Below are positions 1 through 8,792 of a stretch of DNA of 16,426 bases, piece after piece. How positions within the stretch are numbered: the stretch's first letter is position 1; each line of letters opens with the position of its first letter. A program made the position numbers and the translations under genes. Below the pieces are notes generated by a model. That model was not told where the DNA came from and made no database searches. It was given only the letters and a program-made list of their open reading frames with translations. Source of the DNA: an uncultured Actinomycetes bacterium (lineage in GTDB: Bacteria > Actinomycetota > Actinomycetes > Mycobacteriales > Mycobacteriaceae); the NCBI GenBank assembly GCA_903911165.1, contig CAIWCQ010000346.1, forward strand, positions 1-16,426, in the 5' to 3' direction.

Positions 1-47
1 ACCAAACCGGGCACCACCTCGGGCGGCACCAAACCGGGCACCACCTC
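1..47 (+). repeat. Two copies of a 20-bp direct repeat, 27-bp period
   Basis: The 20 bases at 1-20 recur exactly at 28-47, separated by a short GGGCGGC spacer. The 27-bp period is a whole number of codons, so the repeat gives two TKPGTTS blocks in the tail of the partial plus-strand gene. Further copies may lie outside the window to the left. Confidence 0.85.
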
Positions 48-60
48 AACGTCCAAATAA
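1..60 (+). CDS. C-terminal tail of an unidentified plus-strand protein (5' end outside window)
   Basis: Frame 1 from the left edge is open and ends at TAA (58-60). It encodes about 19 residues rich in Thr, Lys, Pro, Gly and Ser, with the block TKPGTTS present twice. The third codon positions are mostly G or C, as expected for coding sequence here, although another frame is also open over this short stretch. Such a tail is typical of a disordered C-terminus and says nothing about function. In M. tuberculosis the gene next to desA3 on this side is, from memory, Rv3228 (an RsgA-type GTPase), but nothing visible here supports that identity. The gene would converge on the desaturase gene, with about 100 bp between the stop codons. 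Confidence 0.45.
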   Translation, partial: TKPGTTSGGTKPGTTSTSK

Positions 61-160
61 CGTCGAGTAATCACCGATTCGGCTACTGAAATATCCTGCG
101 GCTCAGCACCGTTCAGCCGTCAGAGCGTTACCACAGCCTCAGTTCTCGTCATTCCAACGG

Positions 161-1414
161 TCACCGGGCGCGCCAACGCCGCACCGTGGCGATCGCGGTA
201 TTCAATCCCCGGCGGCCGACACCGAGGGAATCAACACCGAGGGAATCATTGGCCGAGAACTCAGGACCGAGCGAGGCGAACATCCGCTCGCTGCGGGTCT
301 CGGGCGCGTCATCGGCGGTGTCGCGGAGAAACCGATCCGGCAGCGAAAGTTTGGCGATGGTGCGCCAGGTCTTGGCGTACTGCACCAGCATCGGACCACT
401 GGTGTACGGCAGGTCGTACTTCTCGCAGAGGGCACGCACCTTCACCGAGATCTCCGCCAGCCGATAGCTCGGCAAATCCGGGTAGAGATGATGCTCGATC
501 TGGTACGACAGGTTGCCGGTCATGAAGCCCATCACCGGTCCGGCATCGATGTTGGCGCTGCCGAGCATCTGGCGCAGGTACCAGTGCCCCTTGCGCTCGC
601 CGTCGAGGTCCGAGAGCGCGAACTTGTCGGCGCCGTCGGGGAAATGGCCGCAGAAGATCACCGCGTTGGCCCAGACGTTGCGGATAAGACCGGCCACCAG
701 ATTGGCCTTCACCGTCGAGGCGAAGCCGGCCCTCGGCGACAACGCGGTCAACGCCGGGTAGGCGAGGTAATCCTTGACCACCTGCCGAGCGGTCTTCGCG
801 CTGAACTCCCGAAGCCGAGTAACCATGGCGGCCCGTGCCTCGGGACCGTCGAAGGCCTTGCGCAACTGCAGGTGCTGCAGGCCGATGCCCCACTCGAAGC
901 CCACCGCGAGCATGGTGTTGAAGAACAGGTTCCCGACGTTGTAGGGCCGCCACGGTTCATCGCGGGTCACGCGCAGAATTCCATAGCCGACGTCGTCGTC
1001 CATGCCGAGGATGTTGGTGTAGGTGTGGTGGGAGAAGTTGTGGGTGGCCCGCCAGTGCTTGGCGGCTGCGGTCATATCCCATTCCCAGGTGGCGGAATGG
1101 ATCTCGGGATCATTCATCCAGTCCCACTGGCCGTGAATGACGTTGTGACCGATCTCCATGTTCTCGATGATCTTGGCCAACGCGAGGGTCGCGGTGCCGG
1201 CCAGCCAGGCCGATCGCTTCGATCCGAATGCCAGCAGCAGTCGACCGGCCACCTCGAGTCCGCGCTGGGCGGCGATGGTGCGGTGGATGTAGCGCGCGTC
1301 GCGCTCACCGAGGGAATCGGTGACGTCCTGTCGGATCGCGTCGAGTTCGTCGGCGAGGCTGTCGATATCGGCCTCAGACAAATGGGTGAATGCCTCGATG
1401 TCGCTGATCGCCAT
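161..1414 (-). CDS. desA3: DesA3-type acyl-CoA (stearoyl-CoA delta-9) fatty acid desaturase
   Basis: This is a 417-residue membrane fatty acid desaturase. It carries the three histidine clusters that hold the di-iron centre: HNVIH at residues 90-94, HNFSHH at 125-130 and QIEHH at 305-309. Hydrophobic stretches near residues 56-82 and 160-180 fit an integral membrane enzyme. DesA3 (Rv3229c) of M. tuberculosis is known to make oleoyl-CoA from stearoyl-CoA using electrons from the reductase Rv3230c. The reductase gene lies directly upstream here, and its TAA shares one base with this ATG (TAATG), so the two are probably translationally coupled. The N-terminal 45 residues are acidic and probably cytosolic. 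Near the C-terminus the block DSLGV occurs twice in a row (390-399). The protein ends in Arg-Ala-Arg, not in the LAA degradation signal described for tuberculosis DesA3. Family assignment is secure; the exact acyl substrate is inferred from the orthologue. Confidence 0.93.
   Translation of the reverse strand: MAISDIEAFTHLSEADIDSLADELDAIRQDVTDSLGERDARYIHRTIAAQRGLEVAGRLLLAFGSKRSAWLAGTATLALAKIIENMEIGHNVIHGQWDWMNDPEIHSATWEWDMTAAAKHWRATHNFSHHTYTNILGMDDDVGYGILRVTRDEPWRPYNVGNLFFNTMLAVGFEWGIGLQHLQLRKAFDGPEARAAMVTRLREFSAKTARQVVKDYLAYPALTALSPRAGFASTVKANLVAGLIRNVWANAVIFCGHFPDGADKFALSDLDGERKGHWYLRQMLGSANIDAGPVMGFMTGNLSYQIEHHLYPDLPSYRLAEISVKVRALCEKYDLPYTSGPMLVQYAKTWRTIAKLSLPDRFLRDTADDAPETRSERMFASLGPEFSANDSLGVDSLGVGRRGLNTAIATVRRWRAR
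219..248. repeat. Perfect 15-bp tandem duplication in the desA3 3' end
   Basis: The plus-strand unit ACACCGAGGGAATCA occupies 219-233 and is repeated without change at 234-248. It is in frame with the desaturase gene and produces the doubled DSLGV block near the C-terminus. The perfect identity suggests a recent slippage event. Confidence 0.9.
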
Positions 1415-2493
1415 TAGATATCCACCACACAGTCTCCACTCGGCGCCGTGACGCAGGTCTGCACCCGGCTTCCCGGCTCATACTCGGCACCGGTGCGCAG
1501 ATCGCGCACGCGGCCCGCGGTCAAGCTCACCACACAGGTGTGGCAGATACCCATCCGGCAGCCGAACGGCATGCGAACACCTGCCTGCTCGCCGGCCTGA
1601 AGGATCGAGGTCGCCGCATCGGAGGCCAACGCGGCCCCACTGCGGGCGAAGGTGACCGTGCCGCCGCCGGCACCCGAGGCAGCGGCGCGGGGCGCGGCGA
1701 AACGCTCCCGGCGCAGCCGGTGATTCAGACCCGCGGCCGCCCAGTGCTTTTCGACGGCCGCCAACAGCCCCTCCGGCCCGCAGGCCCAGGTGTGGCGTTC
1801 CCGCCAGTCGGGCACGTACGCGGCGATACCGGAGACGTCAAGGCGACCCTCGGTTCGAGTGTTTCGGACCGTGAGCTGGTATCCGCCTTGATCGCGCCCC
1901 AGGGCGGTGAGTTCATCTGCAAACATCATCTCGTCGGCAGCCGGCACCGAGTGGATATGCACGACGTCACCGATAGTGTTGCGGCGCTTCATGGTTCGCA
2001 ACATCGACATCACCGGGGTGATACCGGATCCGCCGGTCAGGAAGAGTACCGAAGCAGGCGGAGGGTCACTCATGGTGAAGTCGCCCCGTGGAGCGGCCAG
2101 ACGAACAACCGTGCCCGGCCGGACTCCCGCAACGAGGTGGGTGGACAGGAAACCCTCCGGCATGGCCTTGACGGTGACCGTGACAGTGCGCGCACCGCTG
2201 TCCCGCGGGGCCGACGTCAGCGAATACGACCGCCATCGCCAGCGGCCGTCGACAAGCAGGCCGATCCCGATGTACTGCCCGGGTTGGTAGTCGAAGCTGA
2301 AGCCCCATCCGGGTCTGATCACCAGAGTCGCCGAGTCACGGGTCTCGGGGCGGACCTCGACGATCCGGCCGCGAAGTTCGCGCGCGGACCACAGCGGATT
2401 GATGAGCTTGAGGTAGTCGTCAGGCAGCAGTGGGGTGGTGACGCGGCCGAGCAGGGAGCGCATCGCGGCGCCGACCGTGGCCTGGGTGCTCAC
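1414..2493 (-). CDS. NAD(P)H:acyl-CoA desaturase oxidoreductase (FNR domain plus C-terminal 2Fe-2S ferredoxin)
   Basis: This protein of about 359 residues carries electrons from NAD(P)H through FAD and an iron-sulfur cluster to the desaturase. It has a flavin-binding motif RSYSLTS at residues 88-94 and a nucleotide-binding GGSGITP at 154-160. A C-terminal plant-type 2Fe-2S domain has cysteines at about 312, 317, 320 and 347 (CX4CX2C, then a distant C). The architecture matches Rv3230c, the characterised NADPH reductase partner of DesA3. The open frame extends to 2592, but that extension overlaps the preceding gene and is Cys/Ser-rich, so I chose the GTG at 2493, giving a protein that begins VSTQATVG. 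No clear Shine-Dalgarno sequence precedes it, and a palindrome ends 5 bp upstream, so the mRNA may be leaderless or nearly so. The ATG at 2463 is an alternative start. The stop overlaps the desA3 ATG by one base. Confidence 0.9.
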   Translation of the reverse strand: MSTQATVGAAMRSLLGRVTTPLLPDDYLKLINPLWSARELRGRIVEVRPETRDSATLVIRPGWGFSFDYQPGQYIGIGLLVDGRWRWRSYSLTSAPRDSGARTVTVTVKAMPEGFLSTHLVAGVRPGTVVRLAAPRGDFTMSDPPPASVLFLTGGSGITPVMSMLRTMKRRNTIGDVVHIHSVPAADEMMFADELTALGRDQGGYQLTVRNTRTEGRLDVSGIAAYVPDWRERHTWACGPEGLLAAVEKHWAAAGLNHRLRRERFAAPRAAASGAGGGTVTFARSGAALASDAATSILQAGEQAGVRMPFGCRMGICHTCVVSLTAGRVRDLRTGAEYEPGSRVQTCVTAPSGDCVVDI

Positions 2494-2498
2494 GCAAC

Positions 2499-2512
2499 TT
2501 ACGGTACCGTAA
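2499..2512. promoter_or_regulatory. Perfect 14-bp palindrome, probable repressor operator
   Basis: TTACGGTACCGTAA is an exact inverted repeat with no spacer, five bases upstream of the GTG chosen for the reductase. It contains TACGGT and TACCGT, either of which could serve as a -10 element on the minus strand, so a bound protein would block transcription of the reductase-desaturase pair. The symmetry is typical of TetR-family operators, and TetR regulators commonly control desaturase genes. No regulator gene is present in the window, so the binding partner is unknown. Confidence 0.5.
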
Positions 2513-2528
2513 CCTGCGGTGTCGCAGG
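2513..2528. promoter_or_regulatory. Second inverted repeat, 6-bp arms with 4-base loop
   Basis: CCTGCG and CGCAGG flank GTGT, directly next to the 14-bp palindrome. Together the two elements fill 30 of the 43 bases between the DUF6912-like gene and the reductase GTG. It could be a second protein site or a short hairpin at the end of the upstream transcript. No T tract follows on either strand, so an intrinsic terminator is unlikely. Confidence 0.3.
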
Positions 2529-2536
2529 CTGGTACT

Positions 2537-3034
2537 TCAGAGCAGGTCGAGCAGGAATGGCAACTCCTGAGTCGCGTACCAGGCCAAGTCATGATCCTGG
2601 GCGTCGCCCACGGTCAGCTCGGCGTCCTCGTCGCCTAGGTCCGCGGAGTCGATGACCGCAACGGCGGCTGCCACCGCGGACTCGGCGGCGGGGTTGTCCA
2701 CGTACACCGCGGCCACCTGGTCAAGTGAGATCGGCCCGCTGAGGCGCACCACCGCAGTATCCAGATCGGGCCTCGGTACAGCCTCGGCGTCGGCCACCAC
2801 CACCGCGCGGCGCAGCGGTAGATCGGACTCACCGGCACCGTCGGCCAACAGCCGCAGCGATGCCAGCGCGGCCTCGGCGATGGCCACCTCGGCGAGCTCG
2901 TCGTCGCCTCCGTGCGCGTAAGCCTCCCGCAATGCGGGCGTGACAGCGAAAGCCGTCGCGCTGCGCGCCACCATTTCGCCGTCGTCGACGAGTGCCTGCA
3001 GCGCAGCCAGAGTGGCCGGAATGTACACCCGCAT
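2537..3034 (-). CDS. Conserved mycobacterial protein of unknown function, DUF6912-like (Rv3231c homologue)
   Basis: This is an acidic, Ala-rich protein of 165 residues with no signal peptide, membrane span or recognisable catalytic motif. It begins [12 protein letters not shown], which together with its position beside PPK2 and the desaturase reductase matches the uncharacterised Rv3231c family (DUF6912, from memory). The C-terminal half has alternating hydrophobic and acidic stretches, consistent with a small soluble alpha/beta fold. Its ATG lies 18 bp after the ppk2 stop, so it is probably co-transcribed with ppk2 and the acyltransferase gene. The stop is followed by the two inverted repeats that precede the reductase gene. 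I can assign no function. Confidence 0.8.
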   Translation of the reverse strand: MRVYIPATLAALQALVDDGEMVARSATAFAVTPALREAYAHGGDDELAEVAIAEAALASLRLLADGAGESDLPLRRAVVVADAEAVPRPDLDTAVVRLSGPISLDQVAAVYVDNPAAESAVAAAVAVIDSADLGDEDAELTVGDAQDHDLAWYATQELPFLLDLL

Positions 3035-3052
3035 CAGTGCCAGCCCACCCGG

Positions 3053-3892
3053 CTATTCACGATCACCGAGCAGAGTGGCCGCGTAATCGTCGACGTACGT
3101 TGATAATTCGCGCGGTGGGCGACGGTAGTTTCCCGTTACCGGACTCTGCGGCAGATCAACGATCTCGGGTTCCACCTCTTCGTAGGGGATGCTCGACAAC
3201 AGGTGCGCGATCATGTTCAGCCGGGCGTGTTTCTTGATGTGCGATTCGACCACGAACCACGGGCTGCCCGGGATGTCGGTGTGCACCATCATATCGTCCT
3301 TGGCCCGCGAGTAGTCCTCCCAGCGATACACCGAATCCAAATCCATCGGGCTGAGTTTCCAGCGCCGCATTGGATCGCTGCCGCGGGCTTTGAACCGGCG
3401 CAGTTGCTCTTCCTCGGACACCGAGAACCAGTACTTGCGCAGTAGGATCCCGTCGTCAATGAGCATCTGTTCGAAGATCGGGCACTGCCGTAGGAACCGG
3501 GCCTGCTCCTGGGGCGAGCAGAATCCCATCACCCGTTCCACACCGGCCCGGTTGTACCAGGACCGGTCGAACAGCACGATCTCGCCACGGGTCGGCAGAT
3601 GCTCGATGTAACGCTGGAAGTACCACTGCCCGCGCTCACGTTCGGTCGGGGCCGGCAGTGCGGCGATCCGCACCGACCGGGGGCTGAGATATTCGGTGAT
3701 CCGCTTGATGGTCCCGCCTTTGCCCGCGGCGTCACGGCCCTCAAAGACGACGACGATCCGCGCGCCGGTGACCCGGGTCCATTCCTGGAGCTTGACGAGT
3801 TCGGTCTGCAGTCGGAACAACTCGGCCTCGTAGACGTTATTGGGCACCTTCGCCGCCGACTTCTCCGGCGATGCGGGTGGACTTTTGGCCAT
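3053..3892 (-). CDS. ppk2: Polyphosphate kinase 2 (PPK2)
   Basis: This 279-residue cytosolic kinase moves phosphate between polyphosphate and nucleotides. In this class (single-domain PPK2) the favoured direction is usually nucleoside diphosphate plus polyphosphate to nucleoside triphosphate. The Walker A motif GRDAAGKGG is at residues 52-60. The Walker B region DRSWYNRAGVERVMGF is at 109-124, and a lid rich in Arg/Lys (RRFKARGSDPMRRWKLSP) follows. Orthologue Rv3232c of M. tuberculosis is an experimentally known PPK2. The first 18 residues are a Ser/Pro/Lys-rich disordered leader. The ATG at 3892 lies 9 bp after the acyltransferase stop, with an AGGA overlapping that stop as a plausible ribosome site, so the two genes are probably one transcript. 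Family assignment is firm; nucleotide preference cannot be read from the sequence. Confidence 0.95.
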   Translation of the reverse strand: MAKSPPASPEKSAAKVPNNVYEAELFRLQTELVKLQEWTRVTGARIVVVFEGRDAAGKGGTIKRITEYLSPRSVRIAALPAPTERERGQWYFQRYIEHLPTRGEIVLFDRSWYNRAGVERVMGFCSPQEQARFLRQCPIFEQMLIDDGILLRKYWFSVSEEEQLRRFKARGSDPMRRWKLSPMDLDSVYRWEDYSRAKDDMMVHTDIPGSPWFVVESHIKKHARLNMIAHLLSSIPYEEVEPEIVDLPQSPVTGNYRRPPRELSTYVDDYAATLLGDRE

Positions 3893-3901
3893 GGCCGAAT
3901 C

Positions 3902-5311
3902 CTACGTCTGCGCGGCTTCGAGCAGCTCCTCGAGGGATTCGGCGAGCAGTTCGGGCAGCACGTCGACGTCGCTCATCGCGTCACGGTCGGCGTTGATGCC
4001 GAAATACAGCGTGCCGCAGTAAGAGGTGACGCCGATCGCCAGCACCTGATCGTGCAACAGCGGCGCAACCGCGTAGGTCTCCACCAACTTGGCACCGGCG
4101 ATGTACATCTGCGACTGCGGTCCGGGCACGTTGGTGATCAGCAGGTTGAACTGCCGCGGCGGGAACTGGGTTGCCACCCGCGTTCCCATGGCATGCAGCG
4201 TGGGCGGCGCAAAGCCCGACAGCGTGACGATGGTCCGGGCATCCACCAGGGCGGCCCCCGCCGAGTGTGACTCCGTTGCGTGGGCGACCTGCGACAGCCG
4301 CACCACCGGGTTTCCCTCACCGACCGGTAGGTCGATCAGGAACGGGGCCACCTCACTGATCGCCTGCCCCGGGCTCGAGGACTGGTCGTCGGCCGCCGGG
4401 TAAATCGATGTCGGCGCCATCGCCCGCACCGTCAACCCAGCCGTCACCGGTTCGCCCCGCGACAGCAGCCAGGTGCGCAGCGCGCCGGCGATGACCGCCA
4501 GCACAACGTCGTTGACGTCACAGTCATACCGCGCGCGCACCTGACGGAAATCCGACAGCTTGGCTCGCGCCACGGTGAAGCGTCGGTGCCGCGACACCGC
4601 GACATTCAATGGACTGCTCGGCGCGCTGCCCCGCACCAACGTGCGGGCCACATCAGCGACCCGCCGGGCCCGCTGGGCCACCTCACCGCGGGTGGTGGCG
4701 ACATCGGCCACCGCAGACCGTAGGGCGGCCAACTGTTGGCCGGGTCGAGCCAGCCAATCACCGACCGCCTCGGTCAGCAACTCTGCTGCCGATGGTTCCC
4801 GGGGCGGCAGCCAGATGTCCTCACTGATCGAGGTGCGGACGCGGGTACGGTCGGCGATCACGTGGCCGAGTTCCACCGCCGCCATGCCGTTGATCAACCC
4901 CTGGTGGGACTTGATGAACAGCGCCAGCCGGTTGTCCGCCAAACCCTCGATGAGGTACATCTCCCACAGTGGCCGGGTCCGGTCCAGCGGGCGTCCGGCC
5001 AGTCGGGAAATGAGATCGTACAGTTGGGCTTCGCTTCCCGGAGACGGCAATGCCGAACGCCGGACGTGATAGGTAATGTCGAATTCGGGATCATCGACCC
5101 AGACCGGTCGGGCGATGTTGAGCGTCACCTCACGCACCTTCTGGCGGTAACGCGGGGTCTGCGGTAACCGACGCTCGACGGTCTCCAGCAAGGTCTCGTA
5201 ACTCAAGCCATCCCGGGGCCGACGCAGGATCGACAGCGAGCCCACATACATCGGAGTGGTGGTGTCCTCCTGGCGGTAGAACGCCGCATCCGAGTTCGAC
5301 AACCGATTCAC
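3902..5311 (-). CDS. WS/DGAT-family acyltransferase (Tgs3-like) with altered active-site motif
   Basis: This protein of about 469 residues belongs to the wax ester synthase / diacylglycerol acyltransferase family, which makes storage triacylglycerol or wax esters from acyl-CoA. Family landmarks are the start VNRLSNSDAAFY, the PLWEMYLIEGL block ahead of the active site, and the NDVVLAVIAGAL block in the C-terminal half. The usual catalytic HHxxxDG reads HQGLING at residues 136-142: the second histidine, normally the catalytic base, is Gln and the aspartate is Asn. From memory, the M. tuberculosis counterpart is split into Rv3234c and Rv3233c (tgs3), whereas here it is a single intact frame. 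I chose the GTG at 5311 because the family starts at this motif. The longer frame to 5362 adds 17 basic residues unlike the family. It is the first gene of the run leading into ppk2. Activity as an acyltransferase is uncertain because of the motif changes. Confidence 0.85.
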   Translation of the reverse strand: MNRLSNSDAAFYRQEDTTTPMYVGSLSILRRPRDGLSYETLLETVERRLPQTPRYRQKVREVTLNIARPVWVDDPEFDITYHVRRSALPSPGSEAQLYDLISRLAGRPLDRTRPLWEMYLIEGLADNRLALFIKSHQGLINGMAAVELGHVIADRTRVRTSISEDIWLPPREPSAAELLTEAVGDWLARPGQQLAALRSAVADVATTRGEVAQRARRVADVARTLVRGSAPSSPLNVAVSRHRRFTVARAKLSDFRQVRARYDCDVNDVVLAVIAGALRTWLLSRGEPVTAGLTVRAMAPTSIYPAADDQSSSPGQAISEVAPFLIDLPVGEGNPVVRLSQVAHATESHSAGAALVDARTIVTLSGFAPPTLHAMGTRVATQFPPRQFNLLITNVPGPQSQMYIAGAKLVETYAVAPLLHDQVLAIGVTSYCGTLYFGINADRDAMSDVDVLPELLAESLEELLEAAQT

Positions 5312-5434
5312 AGGCCAACGGTAACGGTGAATACGCGCCCGCGCCGAATGTGCGATCATCAATTCGGATTCGCCACTCTCCGGCAGCCGGCCCGTTTGCT
5401 ACCGAGAACCGGAGACTGTGCCCTGCTTACCAAC

Positions 5435-5962
5435 ATGTTTCAGCCTGCCGTGACGCCGATTGCGGACTATGAGCCACCCGCCCGCGGCGGCCCGCCGGGT
5501 TTGCCCGCGATCGTCGCGCACCGGCCCCGGACAGCCGGGCGGCCAGCGCAGGAGCGGCCGGGACGAACAGCGTGCAGCGCACGCGCGTCGGGAAACGGTG
5601 GCGATGATGCCCGGGCCGCCGCGATCTTCGCCGACGCGGCGCTGCGGCGGGTGCTGGAAGTCATCGACCGCCGCCGCCCACTCGCCCAGTTGCGGCCGCT
5701 GCTCGACGGCGCGCTGGTGGACACGCTGCTGCCCGCGGCGCGACGCGGTGACGGAGTCGGCTCAGCGCGACGCGGTGACGGAGTCGGCTCAGCGCGACTG
5801 CGGCGCGTTCGAGCCCAATCGGTCCGTGCCGACGGCACCGCGGCCGAGGTGGCCGCGAACTACACCCGGGGCGAACGCGTGTACGCCATCGCCTGCCGCG
5901 TCGAACAGGTCACCGGTACGACCGGACCGCGCTGGCAGGTGGTCGCGCTACATCTGGGCTGA
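5435..5962 (+). CDS. Rv3235-like conserved actinobacterial protein (DUF6459-like), unknown function
   Basis: This plus-strand gene encodes about 175 residues. The N-terminal half is low-complexity (Pro/Gly/Arg/Ala). From about residue 70 (DARAAAIFADAALRRVLEVIDRRRP) it becomes an ordered domain that ends in a pattern of beta strands (YAIACRVEQVTG...RWQVVALHLG). This layout and the position next to secA match the Rv3235 family, which is often found beside secA in actinobacteria. I chose the ATG at 5435 (MFQPAVTPIADYE). An upstream ATG at 5327 would add 36 residues and run into the leader of the divergent acyltransferase gene. The middle contains a perfect 27-bp tandem duplication. The stop lies 2 bp from the secA1 stop on the other strand. 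A role linked to protein export is suggested only by context. Confidence 0.72.
   Translation: MFQPAVTPIADYEPPARGGPPGLPAIVAHRPRTAGRPAQERPGRTACSARASGNGGDDARAAAIFADAALRRVLEVIDRRRPLAQLRPLLDGALVDTLLPAARRGDGVGSARRGDGVGSARLRRVRAQSVRADGTAAEVAANYTRGERVYAIACRVEQVTGTTGPRWQVVALHLG
5741..5794 (+). repeat. Perfect 27-bp tandem duplication inside the Rv3235-like gene
   Basis: Two identical 27-base units occupy 5741-5767 and 5768-5794, with a few more matching bases on each side (5738-5798). The unit is nine codons long, so the frame is kept and the nine-residue block RRGDGVGSA is doubled. The lack of any difference between the copies suggests a recent event. Confidence 0.92.
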
Positions 5963-5964
5963 AT

Positions 5965-8703
<2,739 letters not shown>

Positions 8704-8708
8704 GTTTT

Positions 8709-8714
8709 TCCCCT
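8709..8714 (-). promoter_or_regulatory. Ribosome binding site of secA1
   Basis: The minus strand reads AGGGGA, then AAAAC, then GTG. The purine-rich block at five-base spacing fixes the GTG at 8703 as the secA1 start. Confidence 0.7.
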
Positions 8715-8792
8715 GAACGATGATTTGGCGGCGTCCCCGTTTCGGGAGGCTTGAGCGTCTCCCATCTTAGGTGACCCGCGGATACGGCCTAC

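Noticed and set aside
99..119. CGGCT...AGCCG hairpin between the left-edge gene and desA3 as a bidirectional terminator
   Set aside because: The stem is five base pairs with an 11-base loop and no T tract on either strand; too weak to call.
488..1417. 309-codon plus-strand frame opposite desA3
   Set aside because: It is a mirror of the desaturase frame. The minus strand has all three His clusters, and the plus-strand product has no recognisable domain.
2494..2592. Upstream extension of the reductase to 2592
   Set aside because: It would overlap the DUF6912-like gene and read through both inverted repeats; its composition is unlike the family N-terminus.
1540..2655. 371-codon plus-strand frame opposite the desaturase reductase
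   Set aside because: Arg/Gly/Asp-rich shadow frame crossing the reductase, both inverted repeats and the end of the DUF6912-like gene; no domain signals.
5327..5434. Longer N-terminus of the Rv3235-like protein from the ATG at 5327
   Set aside because: The added 36 residues are Arg/Cys-rich without domain character, and the start would overlap the leader of the divergent acyltransferase gene; possible but less likely than the ATG at 5435.
8744..8763. Inverted repeat GGGAG...CTCCC between hpf and secA1 as a terminator
   Set aside because: The arms are only five bases, the loop is ten and no T tract follows in the direction of transcription; it may be chance in GC-rich DNA.
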